This document shows positions 1 to 7,159 of a stretch of DNA of 64,000 bases, piece by piece. Location of the stretch: assembly GCA_020635455.1 (NCBI GenBank), contig JACJZT010000005.1:124001-188000 (forward strand). The letters run 5' to 3'. The notes under the pieces are model-generated. The model saw only the letters and a list, made by a program, of their open reading frames with translations, did not search any database and was not told where the DNA came from. The DNA comes from Flavobacteriales bacterium. GTDB taxonomy: Bacteria; Bacteroidota; Bacteroidia; NS11-12g; UBA9320. A program made the translations under genes and the position numbers. Within the stretch, counting starts at the first letter, position 1; each line of letters opens with the position of its first letter.

Positions 1-600
1 GTCGGCTAACGCTAATGCCGCCATTTTGCCAATATCACGGCAGGCTATATGTGGTAACTTAGCATCATTGGCAGCTGTACCCGTTATTACATTTTTTTTA
101 ATCGGCAAATACTCACCACCAAAATCGTCCATAAATGAACCGGGACAGAGAAAGGTGAATGGTATTTTCTTTTCCTTTACCAGACCCTCAATATCTAATT
201 TTCGCTTAACGTAGGTCAGTGTTTTTTCCTGCCCTTCTTCAACATATAACACAGTGCTCAGCACAAGGTGCTGAATGTTATTAGCAACGCATGCCTCCAC
301 AATGTTCTTTCCTTGCATCCACTCATACTCTGTGTCGAGCTTGCCTTTTGGATTCAATGGCATGGTAACGCCATATACTGCATAAGCTTCTTTAAAGGCG
401 TTTACCAACGAGGACCTGTCTGCAAGGTCAGCTTGTATAACCGGAATTCCCTTTTTCGAAATCTCTTCTGCCTTATCACTGGTGGTTTCTCTTGAAATAG
501 CTACTACCTTCCAAGCACCACTTTGAACGAGTGCCTCAAGAACTGCTCCACCTTGCTTGCCCGTAGCTCCACACACAACTATTGTTTTAATATCGCTCAT
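1..600 (-). CDS. NmrA-like NAD(P)-binding protein (3' end beyond window)
   Basis: The reverse strand reads as one open frame of 200 codons from an ATG at 600 to the window edge. The N-terminus begins MSDIKTIVVCGATGKQGGAV, a Rossmann GxxGxxG dinucleotide-binding motif of the NmrA/atypical SDR type. Further along it has a motif like MPLNPKGKLDTEYEWMQGKN and a C-terminal run typical of NmrA proteins (LCPGSFMDDFGGEYLPIKKN). Family members are NAD(P)-binding sensors or quinone/flavin reductases; the substrate cannot be read from the sequence. The gene is cut by the window border, so the C-terminus is not visible. Confidence 0.8.
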   Translation of the reverse strand, partial: MSDIKTIVVCGATGKQGGAVLEALVQSGAWKVVAISRETTSDKAEEISKKGIPVIQADLADRSSLVNAFKEAYAVYGVTMPLNPKGKLDTEYEWMQGKNIVEACVANNIQHLVLSTVLYVEEGQEKTLTYVKRKLDIEGLVKEKKIPFTFLCPGSFMDDFGGEYLPIKKNVITGTAANDAKLPHIACRDIGKMAALALAD

Positions 601-998
601 AATGATTTTATTTCAATTCAATCATAATTGTCATATTCCATTTTTCTGGTCATATAGCTTCATGCCTCATGGTGTTATCGTTGGTACACGTATTTTCTTG
701 GGCCTGACCGCTAACGGCAGTCTGCCTAAAAACTATAACAAATGTATAAATCCTAAAGGTCCTTATCTGAAAAGTTTTTCAAATAACAAATTCTAAAAAG
801 GTTCAATTGAGTTTTTAGACAGTCTGACGGTCTGCAGCTGCAAGAAGTGTGGTTTCCGGAGGCGTTAAGCATTGATTTTAGATAAATTTACGACCGAAGA
901 TGAAGCTTTCCAAGCCGATAAAGTAAGCGTCTTTTGTAGGTGCTGTTATGGTGAGACTCACAGTCTTATTTCTGTCTTAACTCCTTCACTTACAATTC
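601..998. other. Gene-free stretch with a repeat copy
   Basis: No credible coding frame is seen on either strand. Positions 711-830 hold one copy of a 120 bp repeat, listed separately. The remainder (601-710 and 831-998) shows nothing recognisable apart from short palindromes such as CTGCAGCTGCAG near 833-840. Confidence 0.5.
711..830. repeat. 120 bp dispersed repeat with terminal inverted repeats, copy A
   Basis: This 120 bp block is about 94% identical (7 mismatches by eye) to the block at 3009-3128, and both are exactly 120 bp long. The ends are imperfect inverted repeats: the left end CTGCCTAAAAACT pairs with the right end AGTTTTTAGACAG. The centre contains a small palindrome, GAAAAGTTTTTC. 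No coding frame covers it. The size, non-coding content and inverted ends resemble a MITE-like or palindromic dispersed element. Confidence 0.75.
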
Positions 999-1304
999 TT
1001 AATCTGAGAACGGTCTTGTGTTCGATATCAATCTGGCACAATTATGAACGGTCAATTCATGGATCTCCGAATCATCAATGATTTTATAGATGACTCTATA
1101 ATTTCCTCGGACGATTTGTCTTATGGTTTCTTCATTAAATTATGGAAAAATAATTCCTGCTTTGGGATGGTCTTCGAGTAAATCTGTGGAATCAAATAAT
1201 TCCTGAACGGTGATCTAAGCATAGCGTACTGAATCCTTTGCTTTGTATTCTCCAATGTCGTTTAAATCGTCAAGAGCTGATTCAGTCCAGACTACTTCAG
1301 CCAT
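999..1304 (-). pseudogene. ParE/RelE-type toxin pseudogene
   Basis: From an ATG at 1304 a single reading frame of 102 codons gives a full-length ParE-like toxin (about 101 residues) except for two in-frame stop codons, at codon 30 and codon 55. The readable parts include MAEVVWTESALDDLNDIGEY, the segment FDSTDLLEDHPKAGIIFP, and the conserved RGNYRVIYKI followed by LTVHNCARLI, which are typical of the family. The start overlaps the end of the antitoxin gene by 13 bp, as in intact operons. Since only stops disrupt it and the frame is otherwise kept, inactivation looks recent. A sequencing error is less likely, because two separate errors would be needed. Confidence 0.8.
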
Positions 1305-1474
1305 TTGTTTAGTTTTTGCCTGGCTTCTTCTTTTGGATAGATTTTTCCGTCTTCAGAGTCTGAAAGACCTTTCTGAACTTTTTCAATTAGAATGATGTGA
1401 TCGATAACTTCATCAACCGATAAGTTCTCCGGCAATTTATCGAGTGTATTTATGAGTTGTGTCTTGGTTATCAT
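1292..1474 (-). CDS. Small antitoxin of a ParE-type addiction module
   Basis: This 60-residue protein (start MITKTQLINTLDKLPENLSV) matches the small addiction-module antitoxins that precede ParE-like toxins in Bacteroidota: an N-terminal amphipathic/helical part and a charged C-terminus rich in Lys and Arg for toxin binding. It lies directly upstream of, and overlaps, the broken toxin frame. A TATCTTTG promoter box lies 17 bp before the start. The antitoxin is intact while its toxin is not, so it may now act as an orphan repressor or anti-addiction gene. The antitoxin class is judged from context as much as from sequence. Confidence 0.65.
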   Translation of the reverse strand: MITKTQLINTLDKLPENLSVDEVIDHIILIEKVQKGLSDSEDGKIYPKEEARQKLNKWLK

Positions 1475-1490
1475 CTCTTGCTTACTTTTT

Positions 1491-1498
1491 CAAAGATA
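1491..1498 (-). promoter_or_regulatory. -7 promoter box for the antitoxin-toxin operon
   Basis: On the reverse strand this reads TATCTTTG, a perfect fit to the Bacteroidota -7 consensus TAnnTTTG, 16-20 bp upstream of the antitoxin ATG. Confidence 0.55.
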
Positions 1499-1664
1499 CT
1501 TATTGAACTATACATAGTCAATGAACATTATTCAGACTGGTCTTATTTCATTTGTTGTCATGAATATGTTACAAGTAGGATAATCGTTCAAAATTTATTT
1601 TTTAAAGACTTGTTTTTATCAAAAAAAAAAAAAAGATTTCGCAAAAATTCAAAGTATACAAATC

Positions 1665-2015
1665 GTGAAAAAAATCATTTATTTCTGCATCCTGGCATTA
1701 GCCATAACTCTTGTAAACTGTGGTGACAAAGGTTCGGATCCTGAACCTGCCAAAACTTTAGATAAAAGTAAGTTAACTAATAAATATTGGTCTGGCACTC
1801 AAACAGGTTTTTATTTCAGATCAGATGGAAACTTTTGCAGTTCAAATGGCCAGAGTGTATTGGGAACTTGGGCATGGTTAAATAATGCTGACAGTTTAGA
1901 AGTATTGGTTCAATCCATTCCTCGTAGAGTATGGTATATTGAATATATTACGGATACTGAAATGAAAGCCAAACTAACTAAAAAAGGCACTTGGGATATT
2001 TTTATTAAACAATAA
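1665..2015 (+). CDS. Small lipoprotein of unknown function
   Basis: The gene encodes 116 residues from a GTG start. The N-terminus MKKIIYFCILALAITLVNCG is a lipoprotein signal peptide with lipobox LVNC, so the mature protein begins at Cys19. The mature part has a short acidic/Pro linker and then a compact domain with several Trp/Tyr (YWSGTQTGFYFRSDGNF, GTWAWLNNADSLEVLV, GTWDIFIKQ) that resembles lipocalin-like small Bacteroidota proteins, though the match is not certain. It stands alone between repeats and toxin-antitoxin genes, as cargo genes in accessory regions often do. Confidence 0.6.
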   Translation: MKKIIYFCILALAITLVNCGDKGSDPEPAKTLDKSKLTNKYWSGTQTGFYFRSDGNFCSSNGQSVLGTWAWLNNADSLEVLVQSIPRRVWYIEYITDTEMKAKLTKKGTWDIFIKQ

Positions 2016-2089
2016 ACATCTGTTAACTTAAATTATTGTCAATAAAATCATTTTGTAGAAGGAGCTTCGTTTGAGCTTCATCATTAATG

Positions 2090-2173
2090 CTTGCGGGCTT
2101 GCGCTGTGCGTTTACAAAGGCGCAAACTTTCGCTTAAGACAAATGTACATTGGCTGAATGAGGTTTCCTAACC
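2090..2173. repeat. ~84 bp dispersed repeat, copy 1
   Basis: This block (starting CTTGCGGGCTTGCGCTGTGC and ending TGAATGAGGTTTCCTAAC) recurs in the same orientation at 3129-3213 with a few substitutions. Both copies end at a CCTAAC that opens a hairpin closed by GTTAG a few tens of bases later. The other member of the pair follows directly on the 120 bp repeat; this copy does not. Confidence 0.7.
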
Positions 2174-2217
2174 CGTAATTCCGCTTTTCACAAGCGTGGT
2201 GTTAGACTTCGCTTTGT
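2167..2217. repeat. attC-like hairpin bounded by CCTAAC and GTTAGAC
   Basis: CCTAAC at 2167-2172 is complementary to the GTTAG at 2211-2215, and inside them CGCTT pairs with AAGCG. The right end GTTAGAC fits the GTTRRRY core of integron attC sites, and the length of 51 bp is near that of the shortest known attC sites. The left core deviates from RYYYAAC at its first base. It sits just downstream of the HigA gene end. I see the hairpin directly; the attC reading is inference. Confidence 0.35.
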
Positions 2218-2284
2218 CCTCCATTAAACACACGGAGCCTAACTCTGCTAAAACTCTTCATCAAGTATCTATCAAAAGAGAAAC

Positions 2285-2584
2285 CTACCCTGCATTAAAA
2301 TCTAAAGAGTGTATATTTTCAATTTCTGACTTCTTTGCTTTTGTTTCCTCTTCTAAATCATAATCGTCCTGTAACCCAAGCCAAAATTTTGCAGAATTTC
2401 CGAAATATTTTGAAAATCTTAGTGCTGTATCAGCGGTTATCCTCCGATTACCTTTTATAATTTCACCTATTCTAGTCTGTGGAATAAATGTTTCTTTGGC
2501 TAAACGATAAGCCGAGATACTGAGAGGTTCAAGAAACTCCTCTTTTAATATTTCACCGGGATGTATGTTTTTTAATGTTTCCAT
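2285..2584 (-). CDS. higA: HigA-family antitoxin (XRE helix-turn-helix)
   Basis: This 99-residue protein starts METLKNIHPGEILKEEFLEP, the hallmark opening of HigA/VapI antitoxins, followed by an XRE helix-turn-helix (SAYRLAKETFIPQTRIGEII) and RRITADTALRFSKYFGNSAKFWLGLQ. Such proteins neutralise HigB and repress their own operon as dimers. It lies 11 bp downstream of the higB-like toxin, giving the toxin-first order usual for this family. The length is normal and no defects are visible. Confidence 0.93.
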   Translation of the reverse strand: METLKNIHPGEILKEEFLEPLSISAYRLAKETFIPQTRIGEIIKGNRRITADTALRFSKYFGNSAKFWLGLQDDYDLEEETKAKKSEIENIHSLDFNAG

Positions 2585-2595
2585 GGCTTAAACTT

Positions 2596-2877
2596 TTAAT
2601 GATAATCCAATATTTCAACTTCATAAGCAGAATCATTCTGCCATCTAAAAATAATCCTCCACTGTTTGTTTATTCTTACGCTATAAAATCCAAATAAATT
2701 GCCACTTAGCTTTTCTAAATGATTGGAAGGAGGAATTCTAAGATCATTGATATTTTCTGAGTTGCTAATCATTCTTAATTTTCTCCGTGCAATATTTTGA
2801 ATTCCTGCAGGAAATTTTTTAGACTGAAATCCATTCCAAATTTTTTCCGTTTCCTTACTTCCAAAACTCTTTATCAC
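2596..2877 (-). CDS. higB: HigB-family toxin (RelE superfamily)
   Basis: The 93-residue product matches the Graveda/HigB subfamily of ribosome-dependent mRNA interferases: MIKSFGSKETEKIWNGFQSK at the start, then RKLRMISNSENINDLRIPPS, LEKLSGNLFGFYSVRINKQW and RIIFRW near the end. These proteins cleave translated mRNAs at the ribosomal A site until bound by HigA. The gene is full length, preceded by a good promoter box, and followed by its antitoxin. It is probably functional, unlike the ParE-type toxin 1.3 kb away. Confidence 0.93.
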   Translation of the reverse strand: MIKSFGSKETEKIWNGFQSKKFPAGIQNIARRKLRMISNSENINDLRIPPSNHLEKLSGNLFGFYSVRINKQWRIIFRWQNDSAYEVEILDYH

Positions 2878-2897
2878 ATCTTATGTTATACTAACGC

Positions 2898-2905
2898 CAA
2901 AGATA
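2898..2905 (-). promoter_or_regulatory. -7 promoter box for higBA
   Basis: The reverse strand reads TATCTTTG, a perfect TAnnTTTG match, about 20 bp upstream of the higB start codon. Confidence 0.55.
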
Positions 2906-3008
2906 AGTATATTGAATTGGATTTCAATTAAGAATTTTTCAGAATTTTGAATAAAGTAATGATAATTTAAAATTAGTAAGCATTTTGCATGTCGCGGCAA
3001 AGTGTACC

Positions 3009-3128
3009 CTAACGGCAGTCTGTCTATAAACTATAACAAATGTATCAATCCTTAAGGTACTTATCTGAAAAGTTTTTCAAAGAACAAATTCTAAAAAGGT
3101 TAAATTGAGTTTTTAGACAGTCTGACGG
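3009..3128. repeat. 120 bp dispersed repeat with terminal inverted repeats, copy B
   Basis: This is the second copy of the block at 711-830, same length and orientation, about 94% identical. Its ends CTGTCTATAAACT and AGTTTTTAGACAG are inverted repeats matching at 12 of 13 positions. It is directly followed by the second copy of the 84 bp repeat, so the two repeat families are fused here. Confidence 0.75.
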
Positions 3129-3213
3129 CTTGCGGGCTTGCGCTGTGCGTATTGGGAAGCACAAACTTTCGCTTTAGACAAAAGTACATTGGCTGAATGA
3201 GGTTTCCTAACGC
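3129..3213. repeat. ~84 bp dispersed repeat, copy 2, leading into a CTAAC/GTTAG hairpin
   Basis: This matches 2090-2173 (shared CTTGCGGGCTTGCGCTGTGC, CAAACTTTCGCTT, GTACATTGGCTGAATGAGGT and TTTCCTAAC). The terminal CCTAAC at 3206-3211 is complementary to GTTAG at 3242-3246, which also begins the next element. The recurrence of this arrangement after the HigA gene and here suggests a shared mobile or recombination origin. Confidence 0.65.
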
Positions 3214-3241
3214 AGAATTTAGCATTGCGCTACGGCCCGCT

Positions 3242-3875
3242 GTTAGCGTCTCGTGCTGCTCTGCAAGCAGGTTCTCGGTCGACTATGGCTGAGGAAAAAC
3301 CAACCGGTCTTCTGCGGGACAAACAATCAGCTGCAATTTAACTTTCCTGCTTTATTCCAGATCCAGGTCAGTGTTTGCTGGTGGCGGAGACAACCCAGAA
3401 ATATACTATTGCCTTTTTCGGAAAATTCAATTTTGATATTGTCGCCGCTGAATGCGAACTTCGACAAGTCGTTTCGACGCTCACCGTTTCGAAAGCAAGC
3501 CCTCGACGTCTCACCTCAAAACGACTTGGTTGAAGGTGAAACTCAGCTTCGTGTTTTCAGTGTATTTTTCCGATCAAAAGGCTCTCGCACAAATCCTAAG
3601 GGAGCTCTCCGCCCCCTTCAACCCCGGACTAACTTCTTGTCTTGACACAAGAAGTTAGCAAGAAAGTCAAGGGCTGCATTTTGTTCTTCCCGCAGCCGGC
3701 CGCTGCGGTATGACTCAGCAACGTCAAAGACCGACCCCTGTCGGCGATCTCCTCGCGGAGCTGCCTCGGGGGTAACCCGGTCTTTACCGTTGCTTCATCA
3801 CCGAACAAAATAAGGCCCTTTGGTTTGTTCTAAATGGAAAGATTTCGGCTATGGAAAAGCAGCATGAGAGCTAAC
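3242..3875. other. ~630 bp non-coding element with terminal inverted repeats and nested hairpins
   Basis: The ends are inverted repeats: GTTAGCGTCTCGTGCTGCT at the left and, reading the reverse strand from 3875, GTTAGCTCTCATGCTGCT. Inside are a perfect 12 bp stem (CTAACTTCTTGT/ACAAGAAGTTAG, 3629-3658, 6-base loop) and a three-way-junction-like fold at 3669-3820. In that fold AAGGGC plus ATTTTGTTC pairs with GAACAAAAT plus GCCCTT. It encloses a perfect 7 bp hairpin (3690-3708) and a long arm (3718-3733 with 3778-3793, extended inward by further pairs). Frames crossing the element lack any recognisable protein. It is GC-richer than its surroundings. It could be a structured RNA, a single-strand-folding recombination site or a non-autonomous mobile element. 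Confidence 0.55.
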
Positions 3876-3891
3876 TAATGGATAAGAAATG

Positions 3892-4542
3892 TTAGACCGT
3901 CACCCTTGCCTTTACAAATGGGTTGGTATTTTTTTCTTGACCGATGGAAGTTTCATCACCATGCCCCGAATACACTGTATACTCATCCGGTAGCAGGTAA
4001 ACCTTTTCCTGAATCGATCTCTTAAGCGTATTGAAATCTCCTCCGGGAAGATCGGTACGTCCGATACTTCCCCTAAAAAGTACATCGCCTCCAATTACAA
4101 GCTTTTCAGAGGTGTTTATAAAACAGACCGACCCCGGTGAGTGGCCCGGAGTATGGATCACTTCTAGCCTGGTATTGCCAAATTCAACGCCCTTGCCTTC
4201 TTCAAGATAACCGGTTGGCAATGGCGATTCGTTATATGGTATGCCATATCGCCCGGCTACCGCTGTTCCGGCCTTAAGTACCGGCAAATCATCCTTGTGA
4301 ATAAACAGACCTAAGGAATACTTCTCTGAAACGAAGGAATTGCCCAAAATGTGATCGATGTGGCAATGTGTGTTGAGAAGCAATACAGGCTCCAGTCCGG
4401 CGGAGGCGATAAATTCCTCAAGTTCTGATTCTTCTTCTTTATTGCAGCATCCCGGGTCAAGGATGGCACATTTCTTGGTTTCATCGTAGATCACATAAGT
4501 GTTTTCCGAAAAGTAATTGAAGGTAAACTTTTTTAGCTTCAT
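3892..4542 (-). CDS. Metallo-beta-lactamase-fold hydrolase (glyoxalase II-like)
   Basis: The 216-residue protein has the family metal-binding motif HCHIDHILGN (HxHxDH, residues about 58-67), a second metal His in HTPGHSPGSVCF and a GGDVLFRGSIGRTDLPGGD segment carrying the bridging Asp. A final SGHGDETSIGQEK supplies the last His. This pattern belongs to the glyoxalase II-like/YcbL group, which hydrolyse thioesters, so the likely role is thioester hydrolysis in the cytoplasm. It is 53 bp downstream of lpdA on the same strand, suggesting one transcript. The exact substrate is not determined. Confidence 0.88.
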   Translation of the reverse strand: MKLKKFTFNYFSENTYVIYDETKKCAILDPGCCNKEEESELEEFIASAGLEPVLLLNTHCHIDHILGNSFVSEKYSLGLFIHKDDLPVLKAGTAVAGRYGIPYNESPLPTGYLEEGKGVEFGNTRLEVIHTPGHSPGSVCFINTSEKLVIGGDVLFRGSIGRTDLPGGDFNTLKRSIQEKVYLLPDEYTVYSGHGDETSIGQEKNTNPFVKARVTV

Positions 4543-4595
4543 AATATTAACTTAAAACCAAATAGCCTTTTAAGGAATGATCTCCGGTATGGATT

Positions 4596-5981
4596 CTAAA
4601 GGTGAATCACCTCACCATAAGCAGCCGCAGCGGCTTCCATTATGGCCTCGCTCATGGTAGGATGCGGGTGTACCGATTTGATGATCTCATGACCGGTGGT
4701 TTCGAGTTTCCTTGCCACAACGGCTTCCGCTATCATTTCGGTAACGTTGGCGCCGATCATGTGGCAACCCAGCCATTCACCGTATTTTGCATCAAAGATC
4801 ACTTTAACAAATCCTTCTTTAGAGCCGGCAGCACTTGCTTTTCCGGAAGCTGAGAACGGAAATTTGCCGACTTTTATGTCCAAACCCTTTTCCTTTGCCT
4901 GTTTTTCGGTCATACCGACCGAAGCAACTTCAGGCCAGCAATACGTGCAGCCCGGTATGTTGTTGTAGTCGATAGGTTCAGGATTATGACCGGCTATTTT
5001 TTCAACACAAATAATGCCTTCGGCGCTGGCCACATGAGCAAGAGCCTGACCCGGAACTATGTCTCCGATGGCATAAATACCCTCTATGTTGGTTTGATAA
5101 TATTCATTGACCATCACCTTACCCTTGTCGGTTTTGATCCCCATAGCCTCCAGTCCAAGGTTTTCGAGGTTGGTTTGAATACCTGCTGCCGACAATACGA
5201 TATCGCACTCGCGAATTTCCTCACCCTTTTCGGTTTTGATGGTTACTTTGCAACCGGTACCGCTTGTGTCAACTTTTTCAACAGAAGAAGAAACCATGAC
5301 CTCCATTCCGGATGATTTGAAACTCTTCAGCATGGCTTTACTTACCTCTTCATCTTCAACCGGTAAAATGTTGGGCATGAACTCTACCAGGGTAACCTTA
5401 CATCCCATGGAGTTATAAAAATAGGCAAACTCACTTCCAATGGCTCCTGAACCAATAACTACCATAGACTTTGGCAATTCTGGCAATACCATGGCCTCGC
5501 GGTATCCTATGATCTTTTTACCGTCCATTTTGACGTTGGGAAGTTCGCGACTTCTGGCACCCGTAGCAAGAATGATGTGCTTGGCTTCGTGCATTTCTTT
5601 TTTGTCGCCATCGGCAACTTCAACCTTTCCTTTGCCTTTCAGTGTACCAAATCCGTTAATAACCGTGATCTTATTTTTTTTCATTAGAAACTGAACCCCT
5701 TTGCTCATTCCTTCTGCTACACCTCTGCTTCTTTTAACCACGGATGAAAAATCAGCTACAGGTTCGGCTACATTTATTCCATAATCTTTTGCATGTTTGA
5801 TGTAATTAAATACCTGAGCAGACTTAAGCAATGCCTTGGTAGGAATACAGCCCCAATTGAGGCAGATACCACCCAGTTCTGCTTTTTCTACAACCGCAAC
5901 CTTTAAGCCCAGCTGAGAGGCGCGTATAGCTGCAACATAACCTCCGGGGCCACTTCCTATTATGATTATATCAAAATTCAT
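4596..5981 (-). CDS. lpdA: Dihydrolipoyl dehydrogenase (E3)
   Basis: This 461-residue flavoprotein reoxidises dihydrolipoamide in the 2-oxoacid dehydrogenase and glycine cleavage complexes. Seen in order: the FAD-binding GSGPGGYVAAIRASQLG, the redox-active disulfide CLNWGCIP (residues about 40-47), the NAD-binding GSGAIGSEFAYFYNSMG, the second FAD motif YAIGDIVPG, and the C-terminal catalytic His-Glu pair in HPHPTMSEAIMEA. The length is normal and complete. A TATCTTTG box lies 18-25 bp before the start. The metallo-hydrolase gene follows on the same strand. Confidence 0.97.
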   Translation of the reverse strand: MNFDIIIIGSGPGGYVAAIRASQLGLKVAVVEKAELGGICLNWGCIPTKALLKSAQVFNYIKHAKDYGINVAEPVADFSSVVKRSRGVAEGMSKGVQFLMKKNKITVINGFGTLKGKGKVEVADGDKKEMHEAKHIILATGARSRELPNVKMDGKKIIGYREAMVLPELPKSMVVIGSGAIGSEFAYFYNSMGCKVTLVEFMPNILPVEDEEVSKAMLKSFKSSGMEVMVSSSVEKVDTSGTGCKVTIKTEKGEEIRECDIVLSAAGIQTNLENLGLEAMGIKTDKGKVMVNEYYQTNIEGIYAIGDIVPGQALAHVASAEGIICVEKIAGHNPEPIDYNNIPGCTYCWPEVASVGMTEKQAKEKGLDIKVGKFPFSASGKASAAGSKEGFVKVIFDAKYGEWLGCHMIGANVTEMIAEAVVARKLETTGHEIIKSVHPHPTMSEAIMEAAAAAYGEVIHL

Positions 5982-5998
5982 TGTTCACTATTTGCCTG

Positions 5999-6006
5999 CA
6001 AAGATA
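5999..6006 (-). promoter_or_regulatory. -7 promoter box for lpdA
   Basis: The reverse strand reads TATCTTTG, a perfect TAnnTTTG match 18 bp before the lpdA ATG. No clear -33 TTTG is seen at the expected distance. Confidence 0.5.
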
Positions 6007-6147
6007 AAAAGATTAGGCAGAAATACGGATTTAAAAGCAAGACCTCTCCCATGGTCGTAACGGACCTGAATTGAATGGAAATGCAAATGCCTTGCAGAAA
6101 TATCCTATTAGGTTTGTTATTGCGATTTCTTGTGCTTAAATATTGTT

Positions 6148-6155
6148 TATTTTTG
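6148..6155 (+). promoter_or_regulatory. -7 promoter box for the UDP-glucuronate decarboxylase gene
   Basis: TATTTTTG matches TAnnTTTG. It overlaps a possible in-frame ATG at 6143, which therefore cannot be the translated start; the double ATG at 6164 and 6167 lies just downstream. Confidence 0.55.
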
Positions 6156-6163
6156 AAAACTTT

Positions 6164-7156
6164 ATGATGTCTGAGAAAAGAATATTGATAACCGGAGCGG
6201 CGGGCTTTTTGGGTTCACACCTGTGTGACCGTTTCATAAAAGAAGGTTGTTTTGTGATGGGAATGGACAATCTTATAACGGGCGACCTTAGAAATATAGA
6301 ACATCTTTTCGGTTTGGAGAATTTTGTATTCTATCACCACGATGTTTCGAACTTTGTGCATGTACCCGGAAAACTGGATTACATCCTTCATTTTGCCTCA
6401 CCAGCCAGCCCGATCGACTATCTCAAGATCCCTATACAAACCTTAAAGGTTGGGTCACTGGGAACCCATAATTTACTTGGACTTGCGCTTGCTAAAAGAG
6501 CACGGATACTGGTTGCCAGCACTTCAGAAGTTTACGGCGATCCTTTGGTGCATCCGCAAAACGAAGATTACTGGGGTAATGTTAATCCCGTGGGTCCAAG
6601 AGGGGTTTACGATGAAGCAAAGCGTTTTCAGGAAGCCATGACCATGGCCTATCACACCTATCACAAACTGGAAACACGCATTGTCAGGATATTCAATACC
6701 TACGGACCGAGAATGAGGCTGAACGACGGAAGGGTCTTACCGGCATTTATCGGCCAGGCTTTGAGAGGGGAAGATCTGACCGCATTTGGTGACGGAACCC
6801 AGACGAGATCGTTCTGCTTTGTGGATGACCTTGTGGAAGGGATTTACAGACTTTTGCTAAGCGACTATGTTCAACCAATGAACATTGGCAACCCGAATGA
6901 AATTACCATCAATGAATTTGCTCAGGAAATAATCCGACTAACCCAAACCGATCAGAAAGTGATTTATAAACCCTTACCAACGGATGATCCCAAGCAACGC
7001 AAACCGGATATTAGCAGAGCTAAGGAGATCCTCGGCTGGGAACCCAGAATATTCAGAAAGGAAGGCCTTAAGATCACCTTTGATTATTTCCGGAACCTTC
7101 CTAAGGAACGCTGGTTTGAAGATCCTTACGGACGTGAATTTATAAAAAAGAACTAA
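6164..7156 (+). CDS. UDP-glucuronate decarboxylase (UDP-xylose synthase), extended SDR
   Basis: The product (about 330 residues) decarboxylates UDP-glucuronate to UDP-xylose for surface polysaccharide synthesis. It opens with ILITGAAGFLGSHLCDRF (NAD-binding GxxGxxG) and has the UXS-typical ASTSEVYGDPLVHPQNEDYW and the catalytic Tyr-Lys pair in GPRGVYDEAKRFQEA. It also has the substrate motif RIFNTYGPRMRLNDGRVLPAF and GDGTQTRSFCFVDDLVEG. The start was placed at 6164 (or 6167, MSEKRIL) because the upstream in-frame ATG lies inside the promoter box. A glycan cluster lies nearby at 8.1-12.1 kb. Confidence 0.93.
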   Translation: MMSEKRILITGAAGFLGSHLCDRFIKEGCFVMGMDNLITGDLRNIEHLFGLENFVFYHHDVSNFVHVPGKLDYILHFASPASPIDYLKIPIQTLKVGSLGTHNLLGLALAKRARILVASTSEVYGDPLVHPQNEDYWGNVNPVGPRGVYDEAKRFQEAMTMAYHTYHKLETRIVRIFNTYGPRMRLNDGRVLPAFIGQALRGEDLTAFGDGTQTRSFCFVDDLVEGIYRLLLSDYVQPMNIGNPNEITINEFAQEIIRLTQTDQKVIYKPLPTDDPKQRKPDISRAKEILGWEPRIFRKEGLKITFDYFRNLPKERWFEDPYGREFIKKN

Positions 7157-7159
7157 ATA

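Noticed and set aside
3253..3645. A 130-codon open frame across the folded element
   Set aside because: No recognisable domain, unusual composition, and it crosses an inverted repeat region; the frame is best explained as chance in a GC-richer non-coding element.
4602..5694. Several long forward-strand open frames inside lpdA
   Set aside because: They are antisense to a well-supported flavoprotein gene and have no independent motifs.
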